From Xylaria sp. FL1777 (taxonomy: Eukaryota; Ascomycota; Sordariomycetes; Xylariales; Xylariaceae): a stretch of 64,000 nt of DNA. The notes beneath the pieces were generated by a model. That model was not told the DNA's origin. It did no database searches and saw nothing but the letters and a program-made list of their open reading frames with translations. Both the position numbers and the translations under genes were made by a program. Location of the stretch: the NCBI GenBank assembly GCA_022578965.1, contig MU400591.1, forward strand, positions 62,001 to 126,000, written 5' to 3'. This document shows positions 9,772 through 23,100 of the stretch, in pieces. Within the stretch, counting starts at the first letter, position 1. Every line of letters begins with the position of its first letter.

Positions 9772-10306
9772 CTATTTTCGCTTCCCTTCTATGTCATCCA
9801 CTGCCCATATCAGCTGCAGTATGATCGTGGACTGGATGGCTGATCCCGCAAATAGCACTAGCTGGCTGGCATCGGGACCACGAGGGAAATACCCGATGGC
9901 TAGGAATGGGGCGACGACCCCTAGGCCGGCTAGCAGCCAGCTCCACTGGTTATACGAGCTGTGGACGTTCCTGTGACGGAGAGCCGGTAGGATCGTCACG
10001 TATAGGCTCAACAGTTGCATCAGGGCGCTTTGCACAGTGTTGTAGAATTCGGGGCTGTTCCAGCTGAGAGCTTTTGGCGTTGTGATTGCAACGCTGTATC
10101 CGTATGCCGACAGTACTGCTGAGGCAATCGTGGAAAGTGTTGTGAACGTGATTAAGGTGCTGTTGCTCTGTTAAATAGAATGGTTAACGATGAGCATGCG
10201 TTTTGGTTCCGTTGAAACTCACAGTAAAACCATTAAATAGTCCCCGGAGAAATTTTCGACTTGTACTAATCTCATGTGCCTCATGTGTGGAAGTAGACGA
10301 GTGCAT
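9772..10306 (-). CDS. Unrecognised protein with four predicted membrane helices (two exons)
   Basis: Exons 10306-10223 and 10167-9772, joined between codons across a 55-bp intron (GTGAGT...TTAACAG, TTAAC branch site), give 159 residues. Hydrophobic segments in order: LITFTTLSTIASAVLSAYGY, ALMQLLSLYVTILPAL, WLLAGLGVVAPFLAIGYF and LVLFAGSAIQSTIILQLIW. The short linkers contain RHRN and PRGPD. There is no signal peptide and no family that I recognise. The ATG at 10306 is a minimal start: the frame is open about ten codons further upstream, and the neighbouring 203-residue frame (10338-10949) lies immediately before it on the same strand. The two may be one gene whose joining intron I could not place, making this the membrane-anchored C-terminus. 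Confidence 0.6.
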
Positions 10307-10337
10307 GTCATTGCGCTTCTGTTCTACTTCTTTCAGA

Positions 10338-10949
10338 CTAGTTTCTGCTACCGGCCGCCGTTGCCGTAATGTAGGTTTTACGTCTACGTGTAACAGTCAG
10401 TCTCAGTCTCAAATCCTGGAAGTCAAGGCAGAAGAATTCAGACATGCCTCTTTTCTTATAATAGACCTCAAGCGCGACTTCAGCGCTATTTAAGAAACCA
10501 TTAAGCACAGTCCTCCTTTTAGCGATGCCCTGGACGCGCTTCGCCGGAGCATTAGGGACATTCCCATATTCGGCGGTAAGCAGAGAACCGTAGTGGTCCA
10601 GCTGTGTCGCCGGTGCGGTCAACCGCTCAATAATGAAATTGAGCTGGGAATTGCTCATCCGCTCCCCGTGCTGGTCCAGATTCCATTCTCGGAGGACGAA
10701 CTCGAAGTACTTTTCCCAGATCCGGATGCTGTCAACGTCCTCAAAGTGCGCTTCCGGATCGCTGTAATCAAAGCCGACGGCTTCGAAGCCTATGGGCTTG
10801 AAGCCGATGGGGCCGACGCCCCTTTTGAGACCAATCACATCGTACCTGATGTAATCGCAGCTGAGGACCTGCTCATCTACATCTTGAATGGCATTGGAGA
10901 CTTCGCGGACGAAGTCACGTAGGGCTTGGGTGCGTTCTATTGTGGTCAT
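10338..10949 (-). CDS. Unrecognised 203-residue protein, possibly the N-terminal part of the next membrane gene
   Basis: An open frame from ATG at 10949, preceded by a TATA box at about 11,012-11,018. The protein is hydrophilic and mostly helical in character (RTQALRDFVREVSNAIQDVDE at the N-terminus). It contains a small tandem repeat, GPIGFKPIGFEAVGF, three copies of a xxGF unit. It has no signal peptide or membrane segment. The frame ends 31 bp before the ATG of the four-helix frame, which is in another register. A shared mRNA would need an intron of length 1 modulo 3, and the only candidate I found (GTAAAA...AGCAG) is 37 nt, shorter than fungal introns normally are. I give no function. Confidence 0.5.
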   Translation of the reverse strand: MTTIERTQALRDFVREVSNAIQDVDEQVLSCDYIRYDVIGLKRGVGPIGFKPIGFEAVGFDYSDPEAHFEDVDSIRIWEKYFEFVLREWNLDQHGERMSNSQLNFIIERLTAPATQLDHYGSLLTAEYGNVPNAPAKRVQGIAKRRTVLNGFLNSAEVALEVYYKKRGMSEFFCLDFQDLRLRLTVTRRRKTYITATAAGSRN

Positions 10950-11011
10950 TGGGACTTAAACTCGGTAATAACATAGGGACTATAGGAATTTACGCTGTCT
11001 TTAATTCGCGA

Positions 11012-11018
11012 TTATATA
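11012..11018 (-). promoter_or_regulatory. TATA box upstream of the 203-residue frame
   Basis: TATATAA on the minus strand about 63 bp before the ATG at 10949, a spacing similar to that seen at the FAD oxidoreductase. It supports transcription of the 10.9-9.8 kb region on the minus strand. Confidence 0.4.
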
Positions 11019-11952
11019 ATTGTATAAAAAGGGCGCCTGAAGCAAGGACATGATCTGCTGGCGGCATTACGGCGGCGGTGCAGTGACGATGAGAGGCAGA
11101 TCGTTGGGGGCTGAGGGGTAGGCTGACTAGCACTGCCACGAACTTACCACCAGCCAGTTAATATGTATTCCCAGATGAAGCTTACCCCACGAATTAAGGT
11201 GTGCAAATATAGGAACAATTGGAGAATACTGATTGGCGACAAGTGTAGGTTACACACGACTTATAGATTAATAATTGACTTGAATTTCGTGTTCATAACT
11301 AAGGAGTTAATGAATTTCTAACTGTAACAACTACTAGGAGTATAACCTCACTTGTGTTTTCTCGTTGCACCTGCATCTTATATCCATCATACCAATGACT
11401 ACTCTTTCACAATTTATTGTCTCAACCATTTCCTTTTATCAACAGCAACAGTTGTTCTTAATTTGCTTTATTTTTGATGAAGCAGATATTGTATAGAAAC
11501 ACGCGGTTTCTGACTTGTAGCCCCATTGGGGACCATGTTTCTAAAGTCCTCAATTTATAATGCGGGGGAAAGTTGTAGCAACAACTTTGATCAATGATTT
11601 TGTGTAGGTTTCATGAGATAGGAATTACGCGAAGGGAGGATCCCATAACCTAGCCCTAAAGTCTTCTATCCCAAATGACATCTTCAGGTATACAACACTT
11701 ACTAATAACCTTAATGGTGAAAGAGTTTTAAATCAGTTCAAGGTTCGCTCGACTAACATATGTAGTTGCATAAATGAACAATTTCCCTCATTTATTCATG
11801 TCCATTCCTGCAACTTATCTTGCAGTGATCAGTGTCAAAACTTTTCCATATTGATCATACGTAGTATGTAAATAGGTATGCAACCCTTGCTCAGAGTATA
11901 CATGCCTGGACGCCTTCCTGTACTTGTGACTTTAACGTGGCTCACATGCAGG
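11019..11952. other. Gene-free stretch before the A/T-rich block
   Basis: Moderately A/T-rich, with no frame of any length or codon bias on either strand and no repeat match elsewhere in the window. I see nothing to annotate. Confidence 0.4.
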
Positions 11953-12281
11953 TCATGTCCTTTCTAGTCGCGACAATGACATCTTTGATTTCTGGTCTGC
12001 GTCGCGCTTCTCGCTATAAAGAGTGTCAAGGACCTTGTCTCGCTGGGCGAGAGAGGTGACATCGGCCTCGAACCCCTCGGTGAAGAGATAGTCGCGCGTA
12101 TCCACATAGAGCGTACTGCCTTGGCAGATGGCCTTCTTGGCATGGAGATCGTCACCCGGAAGACATTGTTGGTTGATCTAGTGCATGTGCGAGATGATGC
12201 TATCGACCGGCTTCCACGGAAACTGTCCGAAGTTGTCTTCGGTGCTTCCGTTTATCGGTGATGATCGGTAAACTGTTATGT
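11953..12281 (-). pseudogene. Coding relic truncated at the edge of the retrotransposon block
   Basis: One minus-strand frame is open for about 109 codons except for a single TAG at 12,178-12,180, and closes at TGA (11,953-11,955). Codon use is strongly gene-like, with C or G in most third positions. Recognisable stretches are NFGQFPWKPVDSIISHMH before the stop and AICQGSTLYVDTRDYLFTEGFEADV after it. The TAG sits in a context where CAG would give Gln, another CpA-to-TpA change. The upstream part is lost at 12,281/12,282, where a 100-bp repeat starts. I do not recognise the protein, and no start codon is left. Confidence 0.55.
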
Positions 12282-12381
12282 GTGTTGCATATTGTAACAA
12301 CCGGTAATTCTAGTACAAGGATAGCACGTAACTTGGAGTATTTTTAGTTACTGTTGCTTAATACAAAAGGTACTTTTTTAT
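12282..12381 (+). repeat. 100-bp direct repeat, left copy: possible 5' LTR of the outermost Ty1/copia element
   Basis: Aligns without gaps to 61,468-61,567. I count about 20 differences, all transitions, and all but one have C or G here and T or A in the right copy. It starts (G)TGTTGCATATTG and ends TACTTTTTTA(T). The similarity stops sharply on both sides. No matching target duplication was found outside the two copies, so the LTR assignment rests on position and orientation only. Confidence 0.5.
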
Positions 12382-12413
12382 TAACTTTACTTATGGTTAA
12401 TATATATACTTAT

Positions 12414-12700
12414 TGTTGAATAGGCTTTATATGATTGTACGTTTAACATATATATGCTAAAACAAAGTATAATAATTTTTATATTATAAGCTGTTTATGT
12501 TTTATATGTTTAAGAGAAAAAAAGGTTTATATAAAGCAAAGGTTTTTTTTTATGTGTAAGCACTTTGCTAGCATACAAGCTAAATTAATACTAAGATTAC
12601 TTTAGTTTATATAATAGCTTTTACATAAAGTGGTTTTTATATAAAACTTATTATATGTATTATATATAAGAGTTATAACTAATAATTAGTTATTTTAATA
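12414..12700 (-). repeat. Family 1 LTR (3' LTR of the outer copy)
   Basis: 287 bp, from TGTTGAATAGGC to ATTTTAATA (the terminal CA mutated to TA). It has the same length and order as the other three family 1 LTRs in the window and abuts CTTAT at 12,409-12,413. Confidence 0.9.
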
Positions 12701-15700
12701 CTAGTTATTTTTTTTTTAGTTGTAATTTTTTTTGTATAATATTATTTAAAAGAAATAAAAAAAAATAGTTTTATAAAAAGTTAAACATTTAATACTTTAG
12801 TTTTTGCAAAAAAAGAATTGCTTATATATTTGCTTTTTTTAAACTTTATAGTTATATAAAGCCTAAGTTTAAAAGTAGTTACTTTTTAAATAAAATATTT
12901 AAACTTTTATATAGTTTAATTATTATTAGCATAATTAAGGTTTTTTATTTTTATTGTTATATAGTTAACTAATGTTAGCTAATAATATAAAGTAAAATAT
13001 TAATAGTAAATAATTTATATTAAAGTTAATTAAAAGTTTTTTTTTTGTATAATAGTAAGTTTAATAATATATTAAAGTATAAAAGCTAAGCTTTGTTTAT
13101 AAAAAAAGCTTAAATTTTGCAGTGCTTTTTGTTGCTTTTATATTTTTAGACTTTTTATTTTGTATAGCTGCTTATTTTACTATTAGCTATTTTATACGTA
13201 TATATATATACTTATAATAGCTTTATATTTAGTTATTTTTATATATATATTTATATATATATATATATATATTTATATAATAACTACTTTATTATAATAT
13301 AATATTAATAGTTGTTAGCTTTATGTTATAAGCTAAAACAGTAGTTATAATGTTATATAATTATTAACTAGTAATTTTAGCAATTAATTGTTTTTTTAGT
13401 TACTATATATAAATATATATATTTGTTTTTTTTTTGTACGGCTTATTGTTTAAATAATTTATTAATAATTATTTATTATATAAAAAGTAATAAGTTTTAA
13501 GTTATATTAATGCTTTTAGTTAATATTAAGGTTTGAATTTTGTATAATGCTTTAATTGCTTTTATTATAGCTTAAATAATTTATTATAAAAGCTATTTTT
13601 ATGCAATATTTATTTAGTTATATAGTATTATAATTGCTTTATATAGCTAAAATGCTTATATAAACTATAAAAGCTTTTTATTTTAAAGTTATTAATAAGT
13701 AATAAAATTTTAAAGTAATATATATACTATATATGTTTAGTAATTATATAATGCTTATTATAATTATTATATTTAAATAAATAAAAAAAGGTTAAATATT
13801 ATATAGTAGTTTAATAAAAAAAGTAAAAAAAAATGTTAAACACTTATATATAGCTTAAAAAATAGTTATATAAAAAAAAATGTAAAATTTATAATGTTTT
13901 ATAGTTTTTAGTATTTTTTTTAAAATTAAATATATTTGCTTGTTGCTTTTTTATTTATTGTATAATTATTGTAATAATTTTTATACAAAAGTATTTTTTT
14001 AACTTTTTTTTTTTAATTTATTTATATAAAAATTGTTTTTATTTTTTTTTTACGAATGCTTTTATTTATATAGTTAGCTAGTTTATAAATACTAGGGTTT
14101 TTAACGCTTAGTTTAGTGTTTTTTTTATAAACGTATTAACTAAATTATTTTTGCTATTAATTTATTATATTTTAGAAATTTCTTTTTTTTTATATGATTT
14201 TTTAAGTAATATAATATTAATTATAAAGCGTTTTTTTTAAGTAGTTTTTAGCTTTACTAAACAGTTATATAACAATTTTAAGTTTAAATATAATATAACA
14301 AAAATTAAAAATATTTTTAGCGTAGCTATAATTTTTTAAAGTGTTATATAAAAAGCTATAGCGCTATTAAAGCTATTTATTATGCTATATAATTTATTAG
14401 TTAGCATACTTTGCGTTATTTGTTTATATTTGCTAAAGTTTTAATATATAATGTTTTTTTTAATTTTAAAAGCTAAGTTTTTTTTTATATAGTGCTTTAT
14501 TATAAATATAATAATAAATCTAAGTTATAAAGTTATATTAATATTATTTGCAAATAAACTATTTATAAAAATAAATAGTTTTATATAGCTTAAATTTAAA
14601 GGTATAAATGTTAATTTATAATTATAATTATTTATTTGCTATTTAACTTTATAGTTTAAATTTTTAATATTTATTAGTACTAAATTAGTTATTTAAGCAA
14701 TAGTTATAAGATTATATATAGCTTTTAATTAGCAAATGTTATTTATATAAGCGCTATATATGCATTAAAAAACATATTGCTATGCAGCATTTTTTATATA
14801 AAAGTTAATTAAAGCTAGTTAGTTTGTTTAACTTTTTTGCATAAGCGTTATATTTTTTTTATATAAAAAAATAACTTAATTACTATTAAATTTAATAAAG
14901 TAATTTTATTATAAAGTTTTTTTTAGCTTTGCATAAAACTTTGCTTTATATAACTTATGTTTTTTTTTTACTAAAAATTTAAGTGTAATAAAGCTAAACA
15001 TATTGTTTGTTTATAAATTTATAATGCTAAATTTATATAAAAGTTTTAATATAAACAATAAATATAAGTTATATATAAAGATTATTATACTAAGTTTTTT
15101 ATAATAATATTAATAATAAGTTTTAAACTAATATAGCTTTAATTTAGCTAAGCTATATAATAGTTATATAATTTATATAATTGTTTTTTTAAAATATTTT
15201 AAAATAAGTTTAAAAAGTAATTATACAAAGATTTTTTATGCAAGCTTGTTTTTTAATTATATATATGCTTATATAATATTTTAAAGCTTGCTTAAAGCAT
15301 TAAAGTTTTAAATTAACAAAAAGCTTAAAGCTAGCAATAATTATTAGCTTATTTGCTAAATTATTAGCAATTAAGTTAATACAGTTTTTTTTTTATATTA
15401 TTATAGCTTTATATAACTAATTTAAACTTTTTATATAGCTTAGTTGTTTTTTTTTTAATTTTTTATATAAAGCAAAACTTAAAAATTTAAATATTATTAT
15501 ATTTGTTTAAATTATATTTTATAAACTAAAAAACATTTTATATAATAAAGTTATTAATTTTTATAGCGTTTAATTTTTTAAACAAAGCGCTAAAAGTGCT
15601 AATAATGCTATTTTTATATAATTTTATTACTAGAGCATAATTTTGTTTTTTTTTTAGAGTTAAAAATAAGTTGCTAATGTTTTATACGAATGCTATAAAA

Positions 15701-17609
15701 AAGTTTTTAGCTTTTTTAGGTTTTTTGCGTTTTTTTCGTACAGTTAGTTTTATAGCTAGTTTTATAGCAGTTATATTTTTTTTTTTATTATTTACTAAAG
15801 TATATTTAGTTATATAATAATATAGCTTAACTTATGTTTATTTAAAGCAAATTAAGCTATTTATAAAATTAATAATTATGTTAAGTTTTTTAATTAACTA
15901 TATTTTATATAGTTTTTTTTAGCTTTGCTTTTTATGTTATATAAAGATTTTATTATATAAAAGTAAAAATAATACTTTATATAAAGCTAGCTTATTATAT
16001 TTATAAATTGTATAGCTAATTTTAATTTTTGTTTGTTTTTTATAAAGCATTTTTATAGCTTTTTTAATTGCTTTAGCTTTTTGTATAATATTTAGCAAAA
16101 AAGAAAAGTTTTAATTAATCTTTAAATATGCTTTAAATATAAAAAGCGTTAAAATTAAGCTATTAAGCTTTGCAGTATTATTTAAAGCTTTAATTATTAT
16201 TTATAAAATTAACTTATTTTTTATATAATAATTTAGTTTAGCTTTTAGTATATTATATATATAATAAAAAAGTTTATATGCTTTTTTTATTTTATTAATA
16301 GCTTAATAAGCTTTAATAAGCATTTTTTAGCACTTTATATTTACGATTTTAGCTTAGTTCTAAAATTTTTTAGACAAAAAGTTTATGCTAAAATTATATA
16401 TAATATAGTTTAAAAGTTTTTAATATATATTAATTTAGCATTTATATAAAGCTTTTTAAGCGTTTTATATAAATATAAATTTTAAAAATATAATTACTTA
16501 AAATAATATAGCTATATTAATTATATATAAAACCTGCTTATTATTTATTTATATAACATTAATTATAATTTTATAATTAAAATTATAGTTATTTTTAATT
16601 GTAAACTTAAAATAATAAAGTGCTTAGTTATATAATTAGCAATAATAGCAAAACTTTTAGATTTTTTTTAAAATAAAACAATTAATATTATAGCTTATAT
16701 AACTAAGCATATTATATAGTTTTTTTATATAAAAATATTTAAAGCGTTTATAAAGCTTTTAAAGTTTTATTTTTATAAAATATAAATTTGCTTTATATAA
16801 GCTAATATTAAAAAATAAATGTTTTTATTTTTATATAATAAGAATAGTTTTTTTGTTTTGTTATATAATAACGTTTTTTGTATTATTAAAGTATATTTTT
16901 AAACAGTTAGCATTTTTTAATAAAAATAAAAAAAAAGTAAAAGTATTTAAAATATAATATATAGTTATACTAAAGGTATTTTTTATTTATATAGTGCTTA
17001 TAGCATTTATAGTATTATTTTTGCTAAAATAAATGTAAGCATTACTTAAAGTTTAACTAATTTTTATACGAAAATATATTTAAAAGTATGCTTTTAATTA
17101 AGCTTTTTTTATTATTAAATAATTAAAAGCGCTAATATTTTATAGTTTACTTTAATAGTCCATATAATAATAATTGTTTAATATAAATTAATTATATAGT
17201 ATTATTATTTTATAGTTTTAAATATTTTTTTTTATTGTATAATAAAAAAATGCGCTATTTATTAAATATTAAGTAGTTTAATTATTAAATTTCTTATTAA
17301 TATTTTTAGTACTGTTGTTTAACTTTAAATATTTTTTGTATTTTGTTATGTATAAAGAAAATTCTTTTAAAGTAGGTTTTTAGTTATAGATTATTTTATG
17401 CAAATTAAAGAATACGTTTTTTACACAGGCTTTTTTTTAAAAGGTGTAATATATTAATTAATAGCTTTTTTTTTAGTAAATAAAGCATTTTTTGTTTATA
17501 TAAAAGTTTTAATTTTTTTAGTTATAGCTTTAAAAGTAGCTTAGCTATTTAGTTAATTAATTTAATAATTTTAGTGTAAATTTAAGTTATTAGTTTTTTA
17601 TATAGCTAT

Positions 17610-17896
17610 TATTAAAATAACTAGTTATTAATTATAACTTTTATATATAGTACATATAATAAGTTTTGTATAAAAATCACTTTATGCAAAAGCTATTGCA
17701 TAAACCGAGGTAATCTTAGTGTTAGCTTAGTTTATACGCTAGCAAAGTTCTTACATATAAAGAAAAACCTTTGCTTTATACGAACTTTTTTTTTTTATAA
17801 ACATATAAAATATAAATAGCTTATAATATAAAGATTATTATACTTTGTTTTAATATATATATATTAAACGTACGATTATATAAAGCTTATTTAATA
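17610..17896 (+). repeat. Family 1 LTR (5' LTR of the inserted copy)
   Basis: 287 bp, TATTAAAATAACTAG...CTTATTTAATA, preceded by GCTAT. It is reverse-complementary to 12,414-12,700 and 26,878-27,164 and in direct orientation with 24,697-24,983. Confidence 0.92.
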
Positions 17897-20800
17897 TTAA
17901 TTAGTAGTTATATTTGCACTTTTAACTTATTTGCAACAAATTATAAATTAGCTAAAGTAATAACAAAGTTATATAATATACTTTTATTTTAACTTATTAA
18001 AAAAAGATTTGTTTTTTGTATTACGCTTGTTTTTTTTTTAATATATAAACATATTGTTTAGTTTATTTTTTTTAATTAGCTAAAGTAAGCATATATAAAG
18101 AAAAAAAAAAGAAAATTTAATTTATTTATATATAAAAATTAAACTTTTAACTTATTTATTAATACTAAAAACAAAATAAAAAAAATAGCAAGCAATTTTG
18201 CTACTTTTTTAACTATATTACTATATAAATATTAAATAATATATTAATTATACTGCTATATAAAAGCAAAATAGCAATTTATATAACTTAAATATAAAAT
18301 TAAATATATTATATAATTTAGCTAAATTTATTATGTTTTAAAAAAACAAATAACTATTTATAACGCTTTTAAAGTTAAAACTAGTTATTTTTACATATAA
18401 AGATTTAGCTAAAAATGTTTTAATAAGCATATAATAAATAAACGCTTGAATTAATTTTAAAATATAAAGCTAAAAAATTAATTTTAGCTATATAACTAAA
18501 ATTAAGCTAAATATTAAGCTAGCATTTTATTATGCTAACTATTTATATTTTTATAAACTATTGAACTACTTTTAAAAAAGGTTTGCTAAAACTTTTAAAA
18601 AATAAACAAAAGATTATTTCTAGAAAATTTATTAAAGCATATAAAGCGCTTTGCTTAAAAACCTTAAATTAAAAAAAATTTACTTAACGTTAAAAATAAC
18701 TATAATTTAAAAGCTTATAAAAATAGCTTATAAAAACTTTATAATTAAGAAATTAAAAAAACTACTAAATACTTGTTATATAATAACTATTTAACTATTA
18801 GTAATATTTTTAATACTAAGCTAATAACTAAATATTTTTTTATATAATAGTTAAAATTCTTTAAACTATTTATATATTAAACTACTTTTTAAAGACTTAA
18901 GTTTTAATATATAATTTTAAATATAATAACATAAATATTAACTATAATTAATTTAGCTAAATATTAAATACTAGAATTTTTTTAAGCTATTTAATTTTTA
19001 TATAATAAAAGTAAGCTATAAACTAATTTTTTAACTAATATATAAATATTCCGTTTAGTATTATTTATTATAAATACTAAAGCAAAAAACATATGTTTGT
19101 ATAACACTAAATTTAGCTATTAAAAGCATGTTTTTTAATTTATTTTTAATAAAGTTTATATAAAACAAATTTATACCTTTTAATAAATATATTGCTTTTT
19201 AAAAAAGCTAAAACTTAAGCTAAAACTATATAAATAAACTATATAACTTATTATATAATAAAGCTTATTTATTTATTATTGCTTGCTAACAAATTAAAAT
19301 TATAAAAAACTAATACTATATTATATTTTTATATATTTTAAAAAGTTATATAAAAAACTTTTTTATTAATTATATTAATTTAAATAAAACGTAAAATAAA
19401 ATATACTATATAATAAATACTTACTTTAACACTAATATAAACTATAGCTAATATTAAGCTAACTAAATAATAGTTTTTTTTGTATAAATAAAAAAAAAAA
19501 ACCTAAATTTAGCTTTATATAAAGTACTTAAATTAATGCTTAATAAGCTTAAAAAAGCATAGCAAACATTTAGCGCTAATTATTAAAGCAAAATTTAACT
19601 AAGTATAAACGTTATATAAGTATATTAAAATATACTAAAGTTAGCTATAACGTTAATTTTTTAAAAACTTATATATAAAGGATTTTTTGCTAACTTATAA
19701 GCATATTTATATATAGTATTAAATAATATAACAAAAACTTTTATATAAAAAAATAATAAGTTATACTTTATAAACTAAAAATATAACTATAGCTATATAA
19801 AAAACTAATAATTTAAATTTATACTAAAGTTATTAAATTAATTAATTAAATAGCTAAGCTACTTTTAAAGCTATAACTAAAAAAACTAAAACTTTTATAT
19901 AAACAAAAAATGCTTTGTTTGCTAAAAAAAAAGCTACTAGTTAATATGTTATACTTTTTAAAAAAAAGCTTATGTAAAAAACATATTTTTTAATTTGCAC
20001 AAAATGATTTATAGCTAAAAACTTACTTTAAAAGAATTCTTTTTATATATAATAAAATACAAAAAATATCTAAAGTTAAACAATAGTACTAAAAATATTA
20101 ATAAAAAATTTAATAATTAAACTACTTAATATTTAATAAATAGCGCATTTTTTTATTATATAACAAAAAAAAACATTTAAAATTATAAAACAATAGTGCT
20201 ATATAATTAGTTTATATTAAGCAATTATTGTTATATAAATTATTAAAATAAACTTTAAAATATTAATGCTTTTAACTATTTAATAGTAAAAAAAGCTTAA
20301 TTAAAAGCATATTTTTAAATATATTTTTATATAAAAGTTAATTAAACTTTAAATAGTGCTTACATTTATTTTAGCAAAAATAATACTATAAATGCTATAA
20401 GCATTATATAAATAAAAAATGCTTTTAATATAATTATATATTATATTTTAAATATTTTTACTTTTTTTTTATTTTTATTAAAAAACGTTAACTGCTTAAA
20501 AGCATATTTTAATAATATAAAAAACGTTATTATATAACAAAACAAAAAAACTATTTTTGTTATATAAAAATAAAAACATTTGTTTTTTAATATTAGCTTA
20601 TATAAAGCAAATTTATATTTTATAAAAACAAAACTTTAAAAGCTTTATAAATGCTTTAAATATTTTTATATAAAAAAACTATATAATATATTTAGTTATA
20701 TAAGCTATAATATTAATTGTTTTGCTTTAAAAAAAATTTAGAAGTTTTATTATTATTGCTAGTTATATAACTAAACACTTTGTTATTTTAAGTTTATAAT

Positions 20801-21759
20801 TAAAAATAACTGCAATTTTAATTATAAAGTTATAATTAATGCTATATAAATAAATAATAAGCAAGTTTTATATATAATTAATGCAGCTATATTGTTTTAA
20901 GCAGCTATATTTTTAAAATTTATATTTGCATAAAACGCTTAAAAAATTTTATGCAAGTGCTAAATTAATATATATTAAAAACTTTTAAACTATATTATAT
21001 ATAACTTTAATATAAACTTTTTATTTAAAAAATTTTAAAACTAAGCTAAAATTATAAATATAAAGTGCTAAAAAATACTTATTAAAGCTTATTAAGCTAT
21101 TAATAAAATAAAAAAAGCATATAAACTTTTTTGTTATATATATAATATATTAAAAGCTAAACTAAGTTATTATATAAAAAATAAGTTAATTTTGCAAATA
21201 GCAATTAAAGCTTTAAATAATACTACAAAGCTTAATAGCTTAGTTTTAACGCTTTTTATATTTAAAGCATATTTAAAGGTTAATTAAAACTTTTTTTTTT
21301 ATTAAATATTGTATAAAAAGCTAAAGCAGTTAAAAAAGCTATAAAAATGCTTTGCAAAAAACAAGCAAAAGTTAAAATTAGCTACATAATTTATAAACAT
21401 AATAAACTAGCTTTATATAAAGTATTATTTTTATTTTTATGCAATAAAGTTTTTATATAGCATAAAAAGCAAAGCTAAAAAAAACTATATAAAATATAGT
21501 TAATTAAAAAACTTAACATAATTATTAATTTTATAAATAGCTTAATTTGCTTTAAATAAATATAAGTTAAGCTATATTACTATATAATTAAATATACTTT
21601 AGTAAATAATAAAAAAAAAAACATAACTGCTATAAAACTAGCTATAAAACTAGCTATACAAAAAAAACGCAAAAAACCTAAAAAAGCTAAAAACTTTTTT
21701 ATAACGTTTGTATAAAATATTAGCAACTTGTTTTTAATTTTAAAAAAAAAACAAAACTA

Positions 21760-23100
21760 TGCTTTAGTAGTAAAGTTGCGTAAAAATAGCATTATTAGCA
21801 CTTTTAGCGCTTTGTTTAAAAAATTAAACGTTATAAAAATTAATAATTTTGTTATATAAAGTATTTTTTAGTTTATAAAATATAATTTAAATAAACATAG
21901 TAATACTTAAATTTTCAAGTTTTATTTTATATAAAAAATTAAAAAAAAAACAATTAAGCTATACAAAAAATCTAAATTAATTATGCAAAGCTATAATATT
22001 ATAAAAAAAAAAACTGTATTAATTTAATTATTAATAATTTAGTAAATAAGCTAATAATTATTGCTAGCTTTAAGCTTTTTGCTAATTTAAAACTTTAATG
22101 CTTTAAATAAACTTTAAAATATTATATAAGCATATATATAATTAAAAAACAAGCTTACATAAAAAATCTTTATATAACTATTTTTTAAACTTATTTTAAA
22201 GTATTTTAAAAAAATAATTATATAAATTATATAATTATTATATAGCTTAGCTAAGTTAAAACTATATTAGTTTAAAACTTACTATTAATATTACTATAAA
22301 AAACTTAATATAATAATTTTTATATATAACTTATATTTATTGTTTATATTAAAACTTTTGTATAAATTTAGTATTATAAGTTTATAAACAAACAATATGT
22401 TTAGCTTTATTATACTTAAATTCTTAGCAAAAAAAAAACGTAAGTTATATAAAACAAAGTTTTATATAAAGCTAAAAAAAACTTTATAACAAAATTACTT
22501 TATTAAATTTAATAGTAGTTAAGTTATTTTTTTATATAAAGAAAATATAATATTTACACAAAAAAGCTAAGCAAACTAATTAGCTTTAATTAACTTTTGT
22601 ACAAAAAATATTATATAGTAATATGTTTTTTAATGCGTATATAGCGCTTATATAAGCAGCATTTACTAATTAAAAGCTATGTATAACTTTATAGCTACTG
22701 CTTAAATAATTAACTTAGTACTAATAAATGTTAAAAATTTAAACCGTAAAATTAAATAGCAAATAAATAATTATAACTATAAATTAACGTTTATACTTTT
22801 AAATTTAAGCTATATAAAACTATTTATTTTTATAAATAGTTTATTTGTAAATAATACTAATATAACTTTATAATTTAAATTTATTATTATATTTGCAATA
22901 AAGCATTATACAAAAAAAAACCTAGCTTTTAAAATTAAAAAAAACATTATATATTAAAACTTTAGCAAATATAAGCAAGTAACGCAAAGTATGCTAGCTA
23001 GTAAATTATATAGCATAATAAATAGCTTTAATAATATTATAGCCTTTTATATAACGCTTTAAAAAATTATAGCTATACTAAAAATACTTTTAATTTTTGC
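21760..23100 (+). pseudogene. Degraded Ty1/copia reverse transcriptase (family 1, inserted copy)
   Basis: Plus-strand reading gives KLRKNSIISTFSALF at about 21,772, corresponding to the segment just before the RT domain in fungal copia polyproteins. Then come KSKLIMQSY and, at about 22,234-22,280, LLYSLAKLKLY followed by a stop where Trp is expected, the RT 'PLYG-A-AG--W' region. Stops replace Gln or Trp codons throughout. Gag and integrase should lie upstream (about 18-21.7 kb) and RNase H downstream, but I could not read them clearly. Confidence 0.75.

Noticed and set aside
10335..10371. A 37-nt GTAAAA...AGCAG intron joining the 203-residue frame to the four-helix frame
   Set aside because: It gives the right reading frame but is shorter than the usual lower limit for fungal introns and has no branch site. 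Kept only as a question.
13200..13290. TA microsatellite (and its inverted counterpart near 24.12-24.17 kb)
   Set aside because: Part of the family 1 copia element and present in both copies; not an independent feature.
15680..15820. Plus-strand peptide FLAFLGFLRFFRTV resembling the Ty3/gypsy 'FLGF-N-YRRF' segment
   Set aside because: It is antisense. The opposite strand, read in the inserted copy at about 21.6-22.3 kb, gives a long ordered series of Ty1/copia RT peptides, so the family is copia and this match is chance.
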